Below, piece after piece: positions 25,325 through 37,613 of a DNA stretch of 64,000 nt. Made by a program: the position numbers and the translations under genes. The notes beneath the pieces were generated by a model. It saw nothing but the letters and a program-made list of their open reading frames with translations. It searched no databases and had not been told where the DNA came from. Every line of letters begins with the position of its first letter. The first letter of the stretch is position 1. The stretch comes from Paramecium tetraurelia (Eukaryota; Ciliophora; Oligohymenophorea; Peniculida; Parameciidae). Location: NCBI RefSeq assembly GCF_000165425.1, contig NW_001799044.1, forward strand, positions 309,205 to 373,204, in the 5' to 3' direction.

Positions 25325-26625
25325 TCAAAAATTATTAAACTATGTGTTCTGTTTATCACTAAAATTATCCATTTCATATCCAGAAAATTAAGCTATTTTA
25401 GACTCAAAGATATACATTATATCGAATTTCTCCTTAGCATTATTGAATGCTATTGAATAAGCTCATTGTTTTCATCATCCTCAATCGAAATTTATCTAGC
25501 ATCAAAATTATCCTCATTTTACTAAATTATTTTAAGCATAATACATTGGGGATATAAGGAGATTTCAATTCCTTATTCATTAATTTCTACCATGGAAAAT
25601 TCTTAAACCAGGAGTGTTGTCTCAGTTCATGAGGACCATTAAATCCTAATCGATTTGCAGGCTTTCGTTATATTAGCTATTAAATGTATCATGAATTATA
25701 CTCTATTTATAAAATCTGCAGATTCTAATGACCAATTATCAGGAATCTCAGATCTTTTTATTTGGACCTATTTGGCCAGAATCTAATCTCTAATTTCCTT
25801 TCGTGATCTTCCAGTGTAAGGTCTCTAAGTTTGATAATGACATAATAATTACTCTTCCTAACATAAACTCATAACCAATGACTCCCAAAGCAAAGTAATC
25901 TACAGCAAAAGAATGGTTCTATCTACACATGACTTCAGGTGCTAACGAATTCAACTAAAAATATACCCATGTATCCTGGAGTTCCTGAAGTGTCTTATGA
26001 ATTATCAGGCCTTAAAATTCTGGCTATCCCAAGATCAGTTATTCTAATATAACCTAAATGATATTTTGATGTATTACCATTTTTATCAAGCACCAAGTTT
26101 TCAGGCTTGATATCCCTATGAAGACTATTCTTAGAATGCATGTATTCTAATCCTAAAAATATGCAAGCCATAAAAAATCCTACGCATTCAAATAGATTCT
26201 TACTTGTTTGATCCTCCGAGAATCTTCTCATTTTTCCAATATGATATCTCAGATCTCCCCCCTGCATATAATCCAACACCAAGAAAAGGTTTTCCCGGTC
26301 TTAAAATGCATAATATATATTAACTAAAAATCTATATTTGATTAAATAATTACGGATGCTTTAGATTACTTAGAATGTTTCTTTCATTCATAACTGAATT
26401 AACACTTTTTTTCGCTATAATCCTACAATATAAACACATAACATACAAAGCTTTTGACATTTCCTTCATCGCATAGATCTAACCAGTCTTCTTATACTCC
26501 ACCTTCCAAACCTTGCCAAATCCACCAATCCCAATTACAAATTAAAAATTAAACATGTTCTTTTATACTAAAGGCTCATTAATATCTAAATATAAACAAT
26601 AGAGCTTAACTTTCTTTTTCTTCAT
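25325..26625 (-). CDS. STK32/YANK-like AGC Ser/Thr kinase, 360 aa
   Basis: Nine short introns (22-28 nt, 218 nt in all) restore a frame of exactly 361 codons, which makes the model strong. Kinase motifs in order: FVIGIGGFGKVWKVEY, IYAMKEMSKA, LVLDYMQGGDLRYHIGKM, LHRDIKPENLVLDKNG, IRITDLGIARI, GTPGYMAPEVM and FALGVMGYEFMLGRRPY. The domain is followed by an AGC-type tail, PYIPN then EDNFDARQ, as in STK32 kinases. The magnesium-binding DFG is DLG here; the catalytic Asp and Lys are present, so it should be active. The C-terminus ends QFSGYEMDNFSDKQNTQFNNF. STK32 kinases are poorly understood signalling kinases. A Q/S-rich open frame just upstream might be part of this gene or a separate small one. 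Confidence 0.9.
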
Positions 26626-26953
26626 CTTGTATTATTTAGGATTTATCCTTAAGAATCAAGTAGTTAAGAAAACCAATTTATTTTGGTTACTATTATTTTG
26701 AAATCGAAGACTTCTTCGAATGATTTGCTGATGATTATTAGCTAGATGGTACTGCAAATTTTTGCAAACCATGTACCATTGGAGCAGGTGATCTATCACA
26801 ATTCTATTCATTTGAGCGGCTTTTGATTTACATACTTCATTACTTATTCAACACATTAATCACTTATTAGCCTTAAGGTAATTATGATCTAGCTATATTC
26901 ATTTATCCAGAATCTTGCCTTGAATGAGGAAATCGGTAATTTAAACTTTTCAT
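26576..26953 (-). CDS. possible small gene or upstream exon, Ser/Gln-rich
   Basis: Upstream of and slightly overlapping the kinase start is a frame beginning MKSLNYRFPHSRQDSGQ and, after a presumed intron of about 18 nt near 26845, reading CDRSPAPMVHGLQKFAV and SSQQSSANHSKKSSISKQQQ. The composition is like real Paramecium low-complexity protein, not chance. It could be a separate gene of about 120 residues or an N-terminal extension of the kinase joined by an intron I could not place. No function can be proposed. Confidence 0.35.
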
Positions 26954-27574
26954 AACAGTAATAATATAATATAAATTTATTAGAATAATTAATTCCAAAT
27001 AACATATATAAAAAACTCAACAAAATATTAAGCCAAACTTTATAGTTACTTCACTTTTTGATACATTCACTCATTTCTCATAACTGCAAAACATCAAAGT
27101 AAATTAACAAATAATAAAAAGCTCATTAAAATATTTTATTAAATTATTGAGATAGATTTCTAAATTCAAACAATTAAATTCATTAGATTTAAAATTAAAT
27201 TATTGTACTTATTCAATTTTAAGATATAATTCAATAACAAGTAACTATTAGAATTTTTCTTATGTACATAATAATTAAAAAATTATCAAATATTCTTGAA
27301 ATCACAATTTTCTTAATTATAAAGTAAATATTTCATTAAAAAATAGTAATAATAATTCTATCTCAATGGTTTATCTAAATTATCTTTTAACTTCTCTCTA
27401 ATTAACAATTATAAACCTTAATAGTTTGGTTCAAAACTTATGAAAATATGATTTTTAAGACAATTAATAGTATATTTAAAAACTAGAATATTACCTATGA
27501 TCTTCTGCTTTAAAATTTGTTATCTTTTTAATTATATTAGGTATTATGTATTTTATTTAATAATCAATGCATCT
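26954..27574. other. AT-rich intergenic region, no gene seen
   Basis: About 620 bases, extremely AT-rich, with no frame of credible composition on either strand. It separates the tail of the CX9C gene from the STK32-like gene. Confidence 0.6.
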
Positions 27575-28024
27575 TCAACTATATTTGTCAAAATGTCCTC
27601 TGTAGTTAAAGAAATCAAATTATAAGGCTTCTTTCTATTTATCAGTTGAAAGCTAGTTTGATTGATTATTTTAATTACAGATAAGAAATCTTAATATTTT
27701 TCTTAATCCATTTAACAATCAACAAATTACTGTGCTTCCTTTTTACAATTAAAGATATTGCCATCTGCCTTAAAAACACATTCCCTTACATCATTAAATG
27801 GTGCCAAGCATAGAGGATGCATCCTTTCGCTAATTTTATTTTACCAATTTTTACGCCTCTTTGTAACATCCCACCAATTCTTTCGCCTTTTCTTTACACA
27901 ACCTTGGATCTTTTGGAATAGGTGATGTGGTTTGTCTGCAATCTTCATATTTATGTACTTCTGATCTGCATTTATGGAAAGCAAACTATGAGTGAATCAA
28001 TACTTCAAAAGACTTTGTATTCAT
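27575..28024 (-). CDS. CHCH (twin CX9C) mitochondrial protein, 132 aa
   Basis: Introns at 27830-27854 (25 nt) and 27653-27678 (26 nt) give an exact 133-codon frame. The protein has cysteine pairs spaced for helix-hairpin folds: CRSEVHKYEDC and CKEKAKELVGC (each C-x9-C), then PLCLAPFNDVREC and CKKEAQQFVDC. Twin CX9C proteins are imported and oxidised by Mia40 in the mitochondrial intermembrane space. Having about four CX9C pairs recalls complex I subunit NDUFA8, but other assembly factors have similar layouts, so I do not name it. The chain ends YRGHFDKYS, with no presequence, as expected for this import route. Confidence 0.78.
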
Positions 28025-28202
28025 ATTTTTTACAATAAAATAAATATTTGGTTTTTAATATATTGAATAATTGATGTAAATTTAGCCAATAATGGCAATC
28101 AATATTATTATAAAAATGTAAACTGAAAATTAAAAGAACAAGAAATATTATATGAATGCTTGATTTCAATAAATATCATATTATTAAGATAAACTCACTT
28201 CC

Positions 28203-31149
28203 TCATCTTAGTTCTTAAATTTTACGTTCAAGTTTCTCTATATAAGCTGTTTATTCCTGTATTTTCTAAGACAAGCTTGTTAATTAATCCTATTTAACTT
28301 TAAGTATAATTTCAAGGTCTTTATTCCTTTTGAAGTTATCATCGCTCATTTAAGCTTTTGATCTCAACTCCTGTATTTATAGATACATTTCATCCTAATT
28401 ATTCGATAATTCAGTCACTTATTCTAAATATTTCTTTTCTAATCTTTCTTTTTAAATTCTGTTTTGATTCTCCTTTTCTTAATACTTTTTTATCTCTAGG
28501 TGCAAGTTCTTGATCTCAGCTTTTTCCTTTTCAGATATTTGACTCTCTGGAATTGAATGCCCAAGATTTTAAATTTGTTCTTTAAGTTCTTTTATTTGTT
28601 ATTGATAATTCTTTTCATCCACCTCTAATTAGCGAATTTTACGATTTTACTATTCTATTTTCTCTTAAAGTGATGCAATTTATGAGTCTTTTTATTCAAA
28701 TTAAGCAACCTTTTAAGCTTTACCCATTTATTATTAATCGCTTTCGGCTTACTCATTTTGATTTTATAGAGATTTAAGACGATTCATATATTCAAGTTTC
28801 CTAGCCTCATTGTCTACTTTTCCTTATTTCAAAGATTGATTTTCTTTTTACAGTTTGTCAAGTTCAGTTTTGAGCTAGTTTAAATTTTATTTCAATTAAT
28901 ATATTTCTTTGTCTTAATCTTATTTTTACATATTTAACTAATCATTAAGATTTATCAAATTTTTAATTTCTAACTTTTATTTATCGTTTAATTTAATTTA
29001 TTAATCCTAATAGTCCTTATGATTTTATGCTAATACCATGAGGTAGAATGATTTTTGACTATCTAATTCCTATTATGATTATTTTTTTTATTTATTAAAA
29101 TCATTTCTTTCTATTTCAAATTTTTATTGCAGCTATTATACTAATAGTTATTATTATAATTCTTATTTATTATTATTATGATTAGTATTAGTATTATGAT
29201 GTAGGATTGATAATTATATTTTAGAGATCATCACTTTATATTTATAATTTCTATTTTTCTTCTTTTAAATTAGCCACACTTAATTATTCATTTTATATTT
29301 AAGCTTAATATTAAGATAATAATTATTTATTTTAATTATCTTCTAGTTTTAATTTATCTAATTACATATTTAATTGAGCAATCTCTTATTTATAGAAAAG
29401 TATCTTTGAGGATGTGTTTTATATCATACTATTTGACTCTTCAAAATGTTTTCTCCATTCATCTCTCTCCAAAATCTATTATTGCTATTCTCTGATTTGA
29501 ATGTCATCTTTTTATGAAATTTAATCCTAATATTTTATCTTTGTGTATAGCTATTGAAGCATGTTCTTTAGGTTATCAATAACATTTTAGTCTTCTAAAT
29601 TTTGAGTCTTCTTCTCATTTTATGTCTGCTATTCAGATTCAACTTTTGAATTACTAAATTACTAAATATTCTTACTTCTACTTTTCAAGTTATTCAATTT
29701 ATTTTTTTTGTCTCTAAATTGTCATTTTCTATTTATTAATTTACTCTTCCAATTCTTTACATTTATTTTAATCAGAAATCCCGAGCTAATTTTCTTTTTA
29801 ATTTTTTAATTGTTCAACCAATTAAATTTATTATTCTAGTTATTGATTTATTTAAAGATTCTCTTTATTATAACTTTCAATGATATTAATGATATCTATC
29901 AGCTAATTAGAATGTTATTCTTGAATTTATATGGCTTTTATTTCTATTTCTGCATTAGCCTATTATAACAAACCTTCATATTTTCTTAATTTTATTTTAC
30001 ACTCTTTTAATGTGGACTCTCCATCCAAATTCTTACTATCAGCCATTTTTTCTAATTGTTTTTTATAGTTTTCCTTTTCTTCAAGCGTTGATTATAACGT
30101 TTTTTATAATTAAAGAACCTAATCTTCCTTCACTAAGTTTGTCTTTGCATAATTTTCAATTTAAATTCTTTATTGAGTAATTTATTTTTCATATGTGTTT
30201 TTGGCAATGTCAAGTTATTGCTTAGCTGCTTACAAATCTAATTTAATCTATATATATGCTTGAAATTACCTCTTGTCAATTAAAGGTTTTTTTCTCTTAA
30301 ACTCAATTCATCTATATTCATTTAATTAACCCCGCTTTCAACTCCTATATTTTCTTTCGCAGCTCTCAATTCCTCCTACAGAGTTGCATTTTCTTTACAA
30401 TGTATAAGTTATATTTATACATTATTTTTCAAATTCAATTGCCTTTTCTAGTTTAGAAATTTGCAATGAGATTTTTTTATCTACAGACTTCATTCCATTG
30501 ATTTAATACTCCAGTTCTGATATTTTCTGTTCGAGCTCTATTTTTAATTTTTCTAAATCTACTATTTTTTATTCTTATTCCATAACAATCTAAGCATTTA
30601 CAATTCGATTTTATGATGACAAGCTATCTTATTTCTAAAATATTTTTGATTGTTTATCTATTACCTCTTGAATATTTGTTTTCTCTGTTTGGTCAGACAT
30701 TACTTACTCGACTTAAATCTAACTTTTTAACTATTACATCTAATCCATTAGATCATATTTTTTCTAATTTCTCGATTTCGTTTAATCCTAATCTAGATCT
30801 ATCAATTTTACTTATAATTGTGAGATATCCAACTTAAATTATTCTTATTGTGACATTAGCTGTCGATTTTATTTTTCTAAATCTCCATATCGCAAATTTT
30901 TATTATACAGAAATTCTACAATGATTTTGAATGTGCTTACTTAATATTGGAATTATTTGCTTATTTAATTATTCCTTTGCTCTGATTGCTTATTATAATA
31001 TAATCAACTCTAAATTTTTTCAATATAGAATTACAGTTTTATCCTTATGATTCTTTTTGATTCATAATCTAATCTAGAATAGATGTCTAGTTTTCATCCT
31101 GAAATTTCCCTACAAATATACGGATATCATCATCATTAAAATCTTCCAT
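28203..31149 (-). CDS. long coiled-coil protein, about 900-960 aa
   Basis: The frame opens MEDFNDDDIRIFVGKFQDEN and ends EKLERKIQELR then TGA at 28203. Almost all of it is glutamine-, lysine- and glutamate-rich heptad-like sequence with few prolines, such as KVKQDQLTSLSQKIQEQ, interrupted by Gln/Asn-rich stretches around 29080-29220 that come from short AT-only repeats. At least one intron near 31030 is needed; I did not fix the others. No head domain, signal or membrane segment is visible. Proteins of this sort in ciliates are often basal-body, ciliary rootlet or Golgi tethers, but nothing here chooses among them. Confidence 0.72.
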
Positions 31150-31338
31150 AAAAAATAAAATAAAAATATAATTAGGATTTAAGACACTAAATTTAAGCAT
31201 CAAACTAGAAGCTTGGCAAAAATTTGTAAATAAATTTTTAATTAATAAATTAAATAATAGAAATTCTAAATAATAGAATTTTAGATTTACATATAGTTTT
31301 GTTAACTGGAATAATAGTATAATTTTTAAAAAGCAACT

Positions 31339-32178
31339 ATGAAAAGGAAGCAGAAGGTCGACTAATTAGAATAGACTGTTATTCAAAAAAAAATCAAGAA
31401 GGATGTTGGAAAACCAATTGGGTTGTTGAAAATTAATATAAAACTTCCAGATATTTGGTCTGTTTCAAATAAAGAGGTTCAATTAATTACCTTTTTAGTC
31501 AATTAAGGAAGGCATGTTTGCCTACACTCAGCAGTATTAAACAAGGACTTAAATAAAAAAAAAGTAAATTCTATTGAAAAAGACAGTAATGCTCACTTCT
31601 CAATAGATGAAAAGGAATTGTATGATAAAATCGAGGTTGCAGCTAAATTTTTATTTGAGTGGAATTGCTCGAAAAGGAATGTTGTGTATTTCTTTAGGAA
31701 TGATAATCACTTCAAAATTAAGTATAAAAAATCAACTCTTAAAAATGAATAATGGACTAAATTGTTAAAGCATATTAAATTTTTACTAAATGAGAAATTT
31801 TATGAGGAATTGCATATGATTTTAGAATAATTTGAAAATAACGTCACAGATGAGGAGATTGGAGATTTTTTGATTTCTAAATCATTAATTGGATAATTAT
31901 CTGAAGTTCCATAATTGGTTTAGAATTGCTTCATTTTATTGATTAAACAAAATAAAATATCCATCTAATAATCATAAATAACTGCAAAATTCTTAGAATA
32001 ATTAAAGAGTACATTCTTGATTTCGATATAATAAAATAGACATCTTCTTTTTTAAAGTATAGGAAGCATAAGAAATATTATGTATGACAATTGTTAATCT
32101 GAATCATACATTAGTGATTCCAACTCTGTAGATTATGATTTGAATCAAGAAATATTTTTTAATTCAACATCCTATTGA
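31339..32178 (+). CDS. hypothetical protein, 279 aa
   Basis: A single uninterrupted frame of exactly 280 codons from MKRKQKVDQLEQTVIQ to TGA. The N-terminus is strongly basic and could serve nuclear targeting. A central part (VAAKFLFEWNCSKRNVVYFF) looks folded, and the C-terminal part is Leu/Gln-rich and helical. No known family recognised. The upstream gap of 189 bp to the divergent coiled-coil gene is AT-rich. Confidence 0.72.
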
Positions 32179-32624
32179 GTATAAAGAAATAAGAGCAAAA
32201 GCAAAAATTAAATTTATAAATTTTTATCAAATATGAATATAAATTTATTTAAATAAATTTAATATAAGTAGTTATGATTTGCAGATATTTAATAAAAAGA
32301 ATATTTTAGATCTGCAAAATAGTAAATAAACTCCCCTACATTTCCATTTGTTCTTAATTTTATTAATGAAATATGATTATATTATTAAAATACAAAACAT
32401 TAAAAATATAAGTGTAAAAATTTAAAAAGCCCTGTGAATTCAAAAAAAAATTACAAATTTGATAAATAAAAGAACAAATATCAAAAATACTAAGTGATTA
32501 AACATACATTTTGGTTGGTTAATTTAATTATATACAATATTATCATAATACAGTGATTCTTATGTTTCTAACATTTAAAAATGCAATAACAAGTATTATA
32601 TTATTTTTAATATTAATAATTTGA
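32179..32624. other. AT-rich intergenic region, no gene seen
   Basis: About 450 bases of AT-rich sequence between two same-strand genes, with no open frame worth reporting. Confidence 0.6.
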
Positions 32625-33002
32625 ATGGGTAACAGCACATCATAAAATGAATTCAATGCTCAACACTATTAACAAAATTCAGGTTTATCTCTAAAAGAAG
32701 TCGAAGGAATTAAAAATGTTTTTGATTCTTTGGATCCAAAAGTATTTATCAAAAATTCAAAATGTTAGGATGGCTTAATACAGACAGGAACCCTTCGAAA
32801 ACTTTACAGAGACTCATATGATGCACCATAGTTAAATAACAAGATTGGGGATAGAGAAACATTAACATTTGATCAATTTTTTGAGTTGATGAAAACAGAT
32901 ATGTTAGAGAAAAAACGACAATTTCCAGGGGTAGATTTTGATGATGGTATAAATGAAAATGTTTAATGCTTCTTTTGCCATCCTCAAAGACAACAGAGTT
33001 GA
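32625..33002 (+). CDS. small EF-hand-like, probably myristoylated protein, 125 aa
   Basis: An intron-free frame of 126 codons. It begins MGNSTSQNEF, an N-myristoylation consensus (Gly2, Ser5/6). It then reads LSLKEVEGIKNVFDSLDPK and, later, LTFDQFFELMKTDMLEKKRQF, resembling the helices around EF-hand loops; the calcium loops themselves are degenerate, lacking the full D-x-D-x-D pattern. It ends with CFFCHPQRQQS. A membrane-attached calcium-sensor-like regulator is a reasonable guess; calcium binding itself is not supported. A longer open frame on the opposite strand is only its shadow. Confidence 0.6.
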
Positions 33003-33298
33003 ATTTATATATATACATTAAATCGAATTCTTTGTTTAAATAAATACTAATTAAATAGCATATAAATAAATGAGATGGTAAATCCATTTCAATATTTTTT
33101 AAATGATACGACATCACAATTGGGACTTCATTTTCTATCAGGAATAAATTCTAAATCTCTATTTAAAAGATAATTTTAAGAATTTTATTTCAAAATTTTT
33201 AGTTGTTTTAATTAAAAGAATGTTATCTATCCTATTTCCTAAATTAAGTTATAAAATAAAATTAAAGAAGATATATATATATTGTATTGATATATGAA

Positions 33299-35301
33299 TC
33301 ATTATGTTATGTGAGCACCCCTCATTTTTTTTTTCAACATATCCTCAACTCTATTGGCAACCAATGGATGGTATGACCATTTATCTTAAGCAAACCAGGC
33401 ATCAGCTTCGTTTCTATGATAAATTTATTATTTACGGATAATTTGGGATCAGTACTTCATATGTACCAACAACATAGGATCTCACTCCTAAACTTTATAA
33501 AAATCCATGAACTGCTTCAAGTCCAGGATCATATTTGGAAAGAATGACAGTCTTATACCACTTAAAGGCTATTTTTGGACCAGATTTGGTTCCTGATAAC
33601 TTATAATAGTCATCTAATTCTTTAAGTCTTTGGTGGTTTAATTTAGTGTAGTTATCTAAGATTTGTTGCATGAAGATCATTTTTTGATTGGGCATATAAT
33701 TGATGTAGTCATCTGCATTTGCTGGTTTCCCTTGGTTAATCCATTTATTGGCCAAAGCTACAGCTTCATCATACTTTGGAGTTTTGAATTCGATAGTTTT
33801 TGGAGGCAATCCTTAGACTTAAATAAGAAAATACCTTATTAATAAACCCAAGGTTTGTAGACAGCGACGATATCATCTATTATTTTTTAAGTATTGACTT
33901 TCACATTTGACCTAACCCAATCTAATAAGAATTTATAGAAATCATCTTCATCAATGCTCTAAAACTTAAAATGATCTAAATATTGCCTTAACATAAATTT
34001 AAAGTTTTCTTCTCCAATCAATTATTCTAAGTAATACAATAGTTGATATCCTCTTTCATAAGGGACTGAGGAAGTGGAATCATCAGGGTTCTTCCAACTT
34101 GTGATGGGATGCAATGTTTAATATGATTTTTCATCAGGATCAGTTAAACCTTGAATGGCTGATATTAAATTAAAGTTTCCATTGATGGCTTCAATGATGT
34201 CATAATCTTGGGGTCTCACATACTTGTATGTTTTCCTTTCTAAAAAGACACAAAATCCTTCCATGATCCACATATTGGACCAATTGTTTCCTGTGACTGT
34301 ATTACCCATCCAAGAATGAGCTATCTCATGAACAGCAGTGCCAACTCCACTTTTATCACCAACAATAATGACTGGACTTGCGAAGGTTAATAATGGGTGT
34401 TCCATTCCACCAAAAGGAAATGATTAAGGCAATATGACTATTTTATAATCTCCCCAAATATAAGGACCTATGTAATCTGTCATTTTTTCAATAAAGAATG
34501 GCAATTCATCTAATTCTTTTGCATAATCATCCAAATAAAAAGGCTCTGAAATCACATAGCAATTAGCTCCAATATGTTTCTATTCGATCTCTCCTGCCAC
34601 TATACCTATCAAATATGCTGGGATTGGAATATTCAATTAAAATGAATATGTATAAAATGTGGATTCCAATCCGTATTGTCCGATTAAAGGCAATGATGCA
34701 ATTTATTCTCCTGTCATAAATGCCTTGATTAAAGGATTGGTGCTTATCACCGTTGCAGTGAAAGTAAATTTGACACTGGGAGTATCTTGTAGAGGTATGA
34801 TTGAACGGCAATTGTTGGTTTCGCATTGAGTAAACATGTATGGAACTTTCTTGCTGTGAGTTTATTCTTTAGTAAGGAAACCAACTGCTCTGGCTCTTTC
34901 ATCATATGCATATTTAATTTTTAATATTATGTTTTCTAAAGGGTTGTAATCTCTATCCAACACTATATGCAATCTATCGCCTTGAATTAAAGATTATTCT
35001 TTGACGACTTGGATTTCATGTTTAAGTGTATTTCCATTGACTAAGTACACATTTAAGATGCTCAGTTGATATACATCCAAATCAATCTAGATTCTAAATT
35101 ATATCATACATAATTGGTGTGTTTTAGAAACTTGAAGGAAATTTAGGCTGTGCCATTAACAATTTTTTTGTCAAGGTCCAACAGCCACTCCACATGTAGA
35201 TGATTCATTCTCACATCCAAATAATTACTGAATGTATTGGGATCAATATCAACAGTCAAGCATTAATGCATTAAGAAGGCAAAAATTATTAGTTTAATCA
35301 T
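33299..35301 (-). CDS. secreted M1-family zinc aminopeptidase, LTA4H/aminopeptidase B type
   Basis: The protein (about 640 residues) starts with a signal peptide, MIKLIIFAFLMHQCLTVDI. Exon 1 ends in FKFLKHTNY and a 23-nt intron lies at 35087-35109. The catalytic centre is complete: substrate-binding PFGGMEHPLLTF, zinc-binding HEIAHSWMGN, and the third ligand in NMWIMEGFCVFLE, 18-19 residues downstream. The C-terminal ARM-like domain ends WSYHPLVANRVEDMLKKK. These are features of the leukotriene A4 hydrolase/aminopeptidase B branch of family M1, which removes N-terminal residues from peptides. Human LTA4H is cytosolic; the signal peptide here suggests release into food vacuoles or outside the cell. 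Several more short introns are needed near 33815 and elsewhere. Confidence 0.9.
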
Positions 35302-35568
35302 TCTTATTGATAATAAAAAGTTTATTTTTTATTCTAATATTTATATAGTTAATTTTTACCTCATGATCGAATGAATGACTTCAAAACTTACTGCTTAACT
35401 AGTATTAAATAAAAAAAAAATTAGAAATAAGTATAATATTATGATTGGTAGTTTTTGTATTTTTATTAATTTAATTTATTATGTTGCACATATTCAGAAG
35501 AAGTAAGAAAAAATTAAGGTTTAGGTCTACATAAAATAGATATTTTTGGATAAAACATTACATTAAAT

Positions 35569-37530
35569 ATGAATCAGGAAGCTTAGTACACAACAGAATT
35601 TGGAGGAATTTCATCTTTGTTAATTATTGTTATAGTAATTTTGTTCTTCTTTTCTAACATTTTGGACTTTTTTGCTAAGTCTCAGGTATTTACAGATGAT
35701 GAAACCTTAATTTCAAGTGATCCACAATTGCTAGAACTTAATTCAGACAATTATATGTTAGCTGTCTCCATAGAGTAGACTAATTATTCTTAGAATCCTT
35801 TCTTTAATATTTCAATAGAGTAAAGGTAACCGGTTTATTTATTCAAGATAATATGACAGAGATGCAAATGGAGAATTGAAGAAGACAATAACATATATTT
35901 AACTTTAAGAATGTAGATTTGATTAATTTGATAAAGTGTTCTCAAAACAAGGAATTAATTTTACGGAATAATTCAATACTCTCGGACTAAAAAATTGGTT
36001 ATGCCCTAAGTAATAATGAAAATTTGTACTTTAGAGATGATTTCAAGATCCTGCTCAAAGGAACTTATTCGAGTGATTAATTTTCATTTATTAAACTTGT
36101 TGTAAAAGAGTGTGAAAATTCAAATTCACAAAATTAATCCTGGAATCCAATCTGTGCTAACGAATAAGTTAAACAGCAATATCTAAATAAAGAAGGACAA
36201 TTTAAACTCTAACTTTACTAGATTAATACAATAATCAACTTGAACAAACCTCAAAACTACCTAACCCAATTTTTAGACAGTGACATGTATTTTACTTTCG
36301 TTCCAAAAAAACTTTCGAGATAAGCTAATATTTACTTCAGGGAATCTAAAATTATCAATGATAATAGTCTTTTACCTTACAAGTAACAATGATAATTATC
36401 ACCAAGAGACTAAACAGAAACAAATGCTATTGTTAGAAAGAACGAGGATTTTCGTGATTTAACAGAATTAGGAAGAGACGCAGATGATCAATACGCAATT
36501 ATATATATGAGAAGAAGTTAATTCACTCAAATAGTATATAGGAAGTTTCTAAAATTAGGAGAATTATTATCTTATCTTGGAGGAGTAGTATAGATAATGA
36601 GATTGTTATTTGGTATTGTTATAGTGTTTTGCAATAGATAATTAAGTATAGTATTCATCTTACTTAGTGTTAATTGAACTGTCTAACAAACTGTATGATT
36701 TTAAAGAAATCAAACAAAAAAGATCTGAACAACTCTCTCCTCCCTAAATCACAGGGAGTATACCATAAGATACTGCAAGGTCTAAATATATTGAAGATTA
36801 ATTGAATTCTCCAGACCCAGATGTTATTTTAGATGTTAGAAATGATGTATCCTTATGTCCAAGTACAACTAATATCAAAAATGCTATCGATAAAATCTTA
36901 GATGAATCTAATCCTATCAGATTTTCATTTAAATTGTTTCTAAACAAACTTACATGTGGCTTCATGTTCAAAGATAGGAATGCCATCCTTCTAGAAAAAG
37001 CGATCGATAGAATGAATTAGGATTTAGATCTGCATAGTATCTTATATAGAATCCAAGAAATAAGCAAGATTAAGAAGTTACTGTTCAATGAATAACAAAT
37101 GATCTTATTTAATTTTACACCAAAACCACTGATATCTCTAAATAGCAATAGTAGAGTACCTTCTCGCTTGTTGATACATGATTCAAAAATCAGTAGATTA
37201 AAGAGATTAAATAATTTAGACATCAAAGAATAAGATCAAATTTCCTGTATGCTTTTGAATGTACTATTTATAGTTAAATAGGCTTATGTTTTAGTTAAGG
37301 ATGAAATCCCAACAGAATTATAGAGTAATTGCTCGTTGAAAATCAATCAAAAGTTAATTGAATTGATGATTCAAGAAACGAAGGATGCTGACGTTTCTTA
37401 TAAGCATTTGACGTAGACTCCGAAAAAACCTTTCATTTCCTTTAAGTTTTAGATGAATGATCAATAGAATGATTAGGAATAGATAAATGAAAACAATGTA
37501 GACAACCCAATCATAAATGGATAATAATGA
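35569..37530 (+). CDS. two-TM ciliate membrane protein, 622 aa
   Basis: Four introns, 35826-35847, 36010-36034, 36383-36406 and 36646-36667 (22, 25, 24, 22 nt), give an exact 623-codon frame. A first membrane helix (SLLIIVIVILFFFSNILDFF) lies near residues 17-36, and a second (LLSYLGGVVQIMRLLFGIVI) near residue 310. Between them is an extracytosolic or lumenal domain, and after the second helix about 290 cytosolic residues including DLDLHSILYRIQEISKIKK and LLFNEQQMILFNF. I cannot name the domain; the layout (N-terminal helix, outer domain, second helix, long tail) matches large families of unnamed transmembrane proteins in Paramecium and Tetrahymena. No enzyme motif seen. Confidence 0.78.
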
Positions 37531-37613
37531 ATCCTTTTAATTTAGTATAAAGTGTGATATCATAATATTTTTATCTTCTAAATATTTTTAATAATTTAAT
37601 TAATTTATATTCA

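Noticed and set aside
25400-25470. Apparent frameshift at the end of the STK32-like kinase
   Set aside because: A 23-nt intron restores the frame to QFSGYEMDNF and the whole model is then an exact multiple of three.
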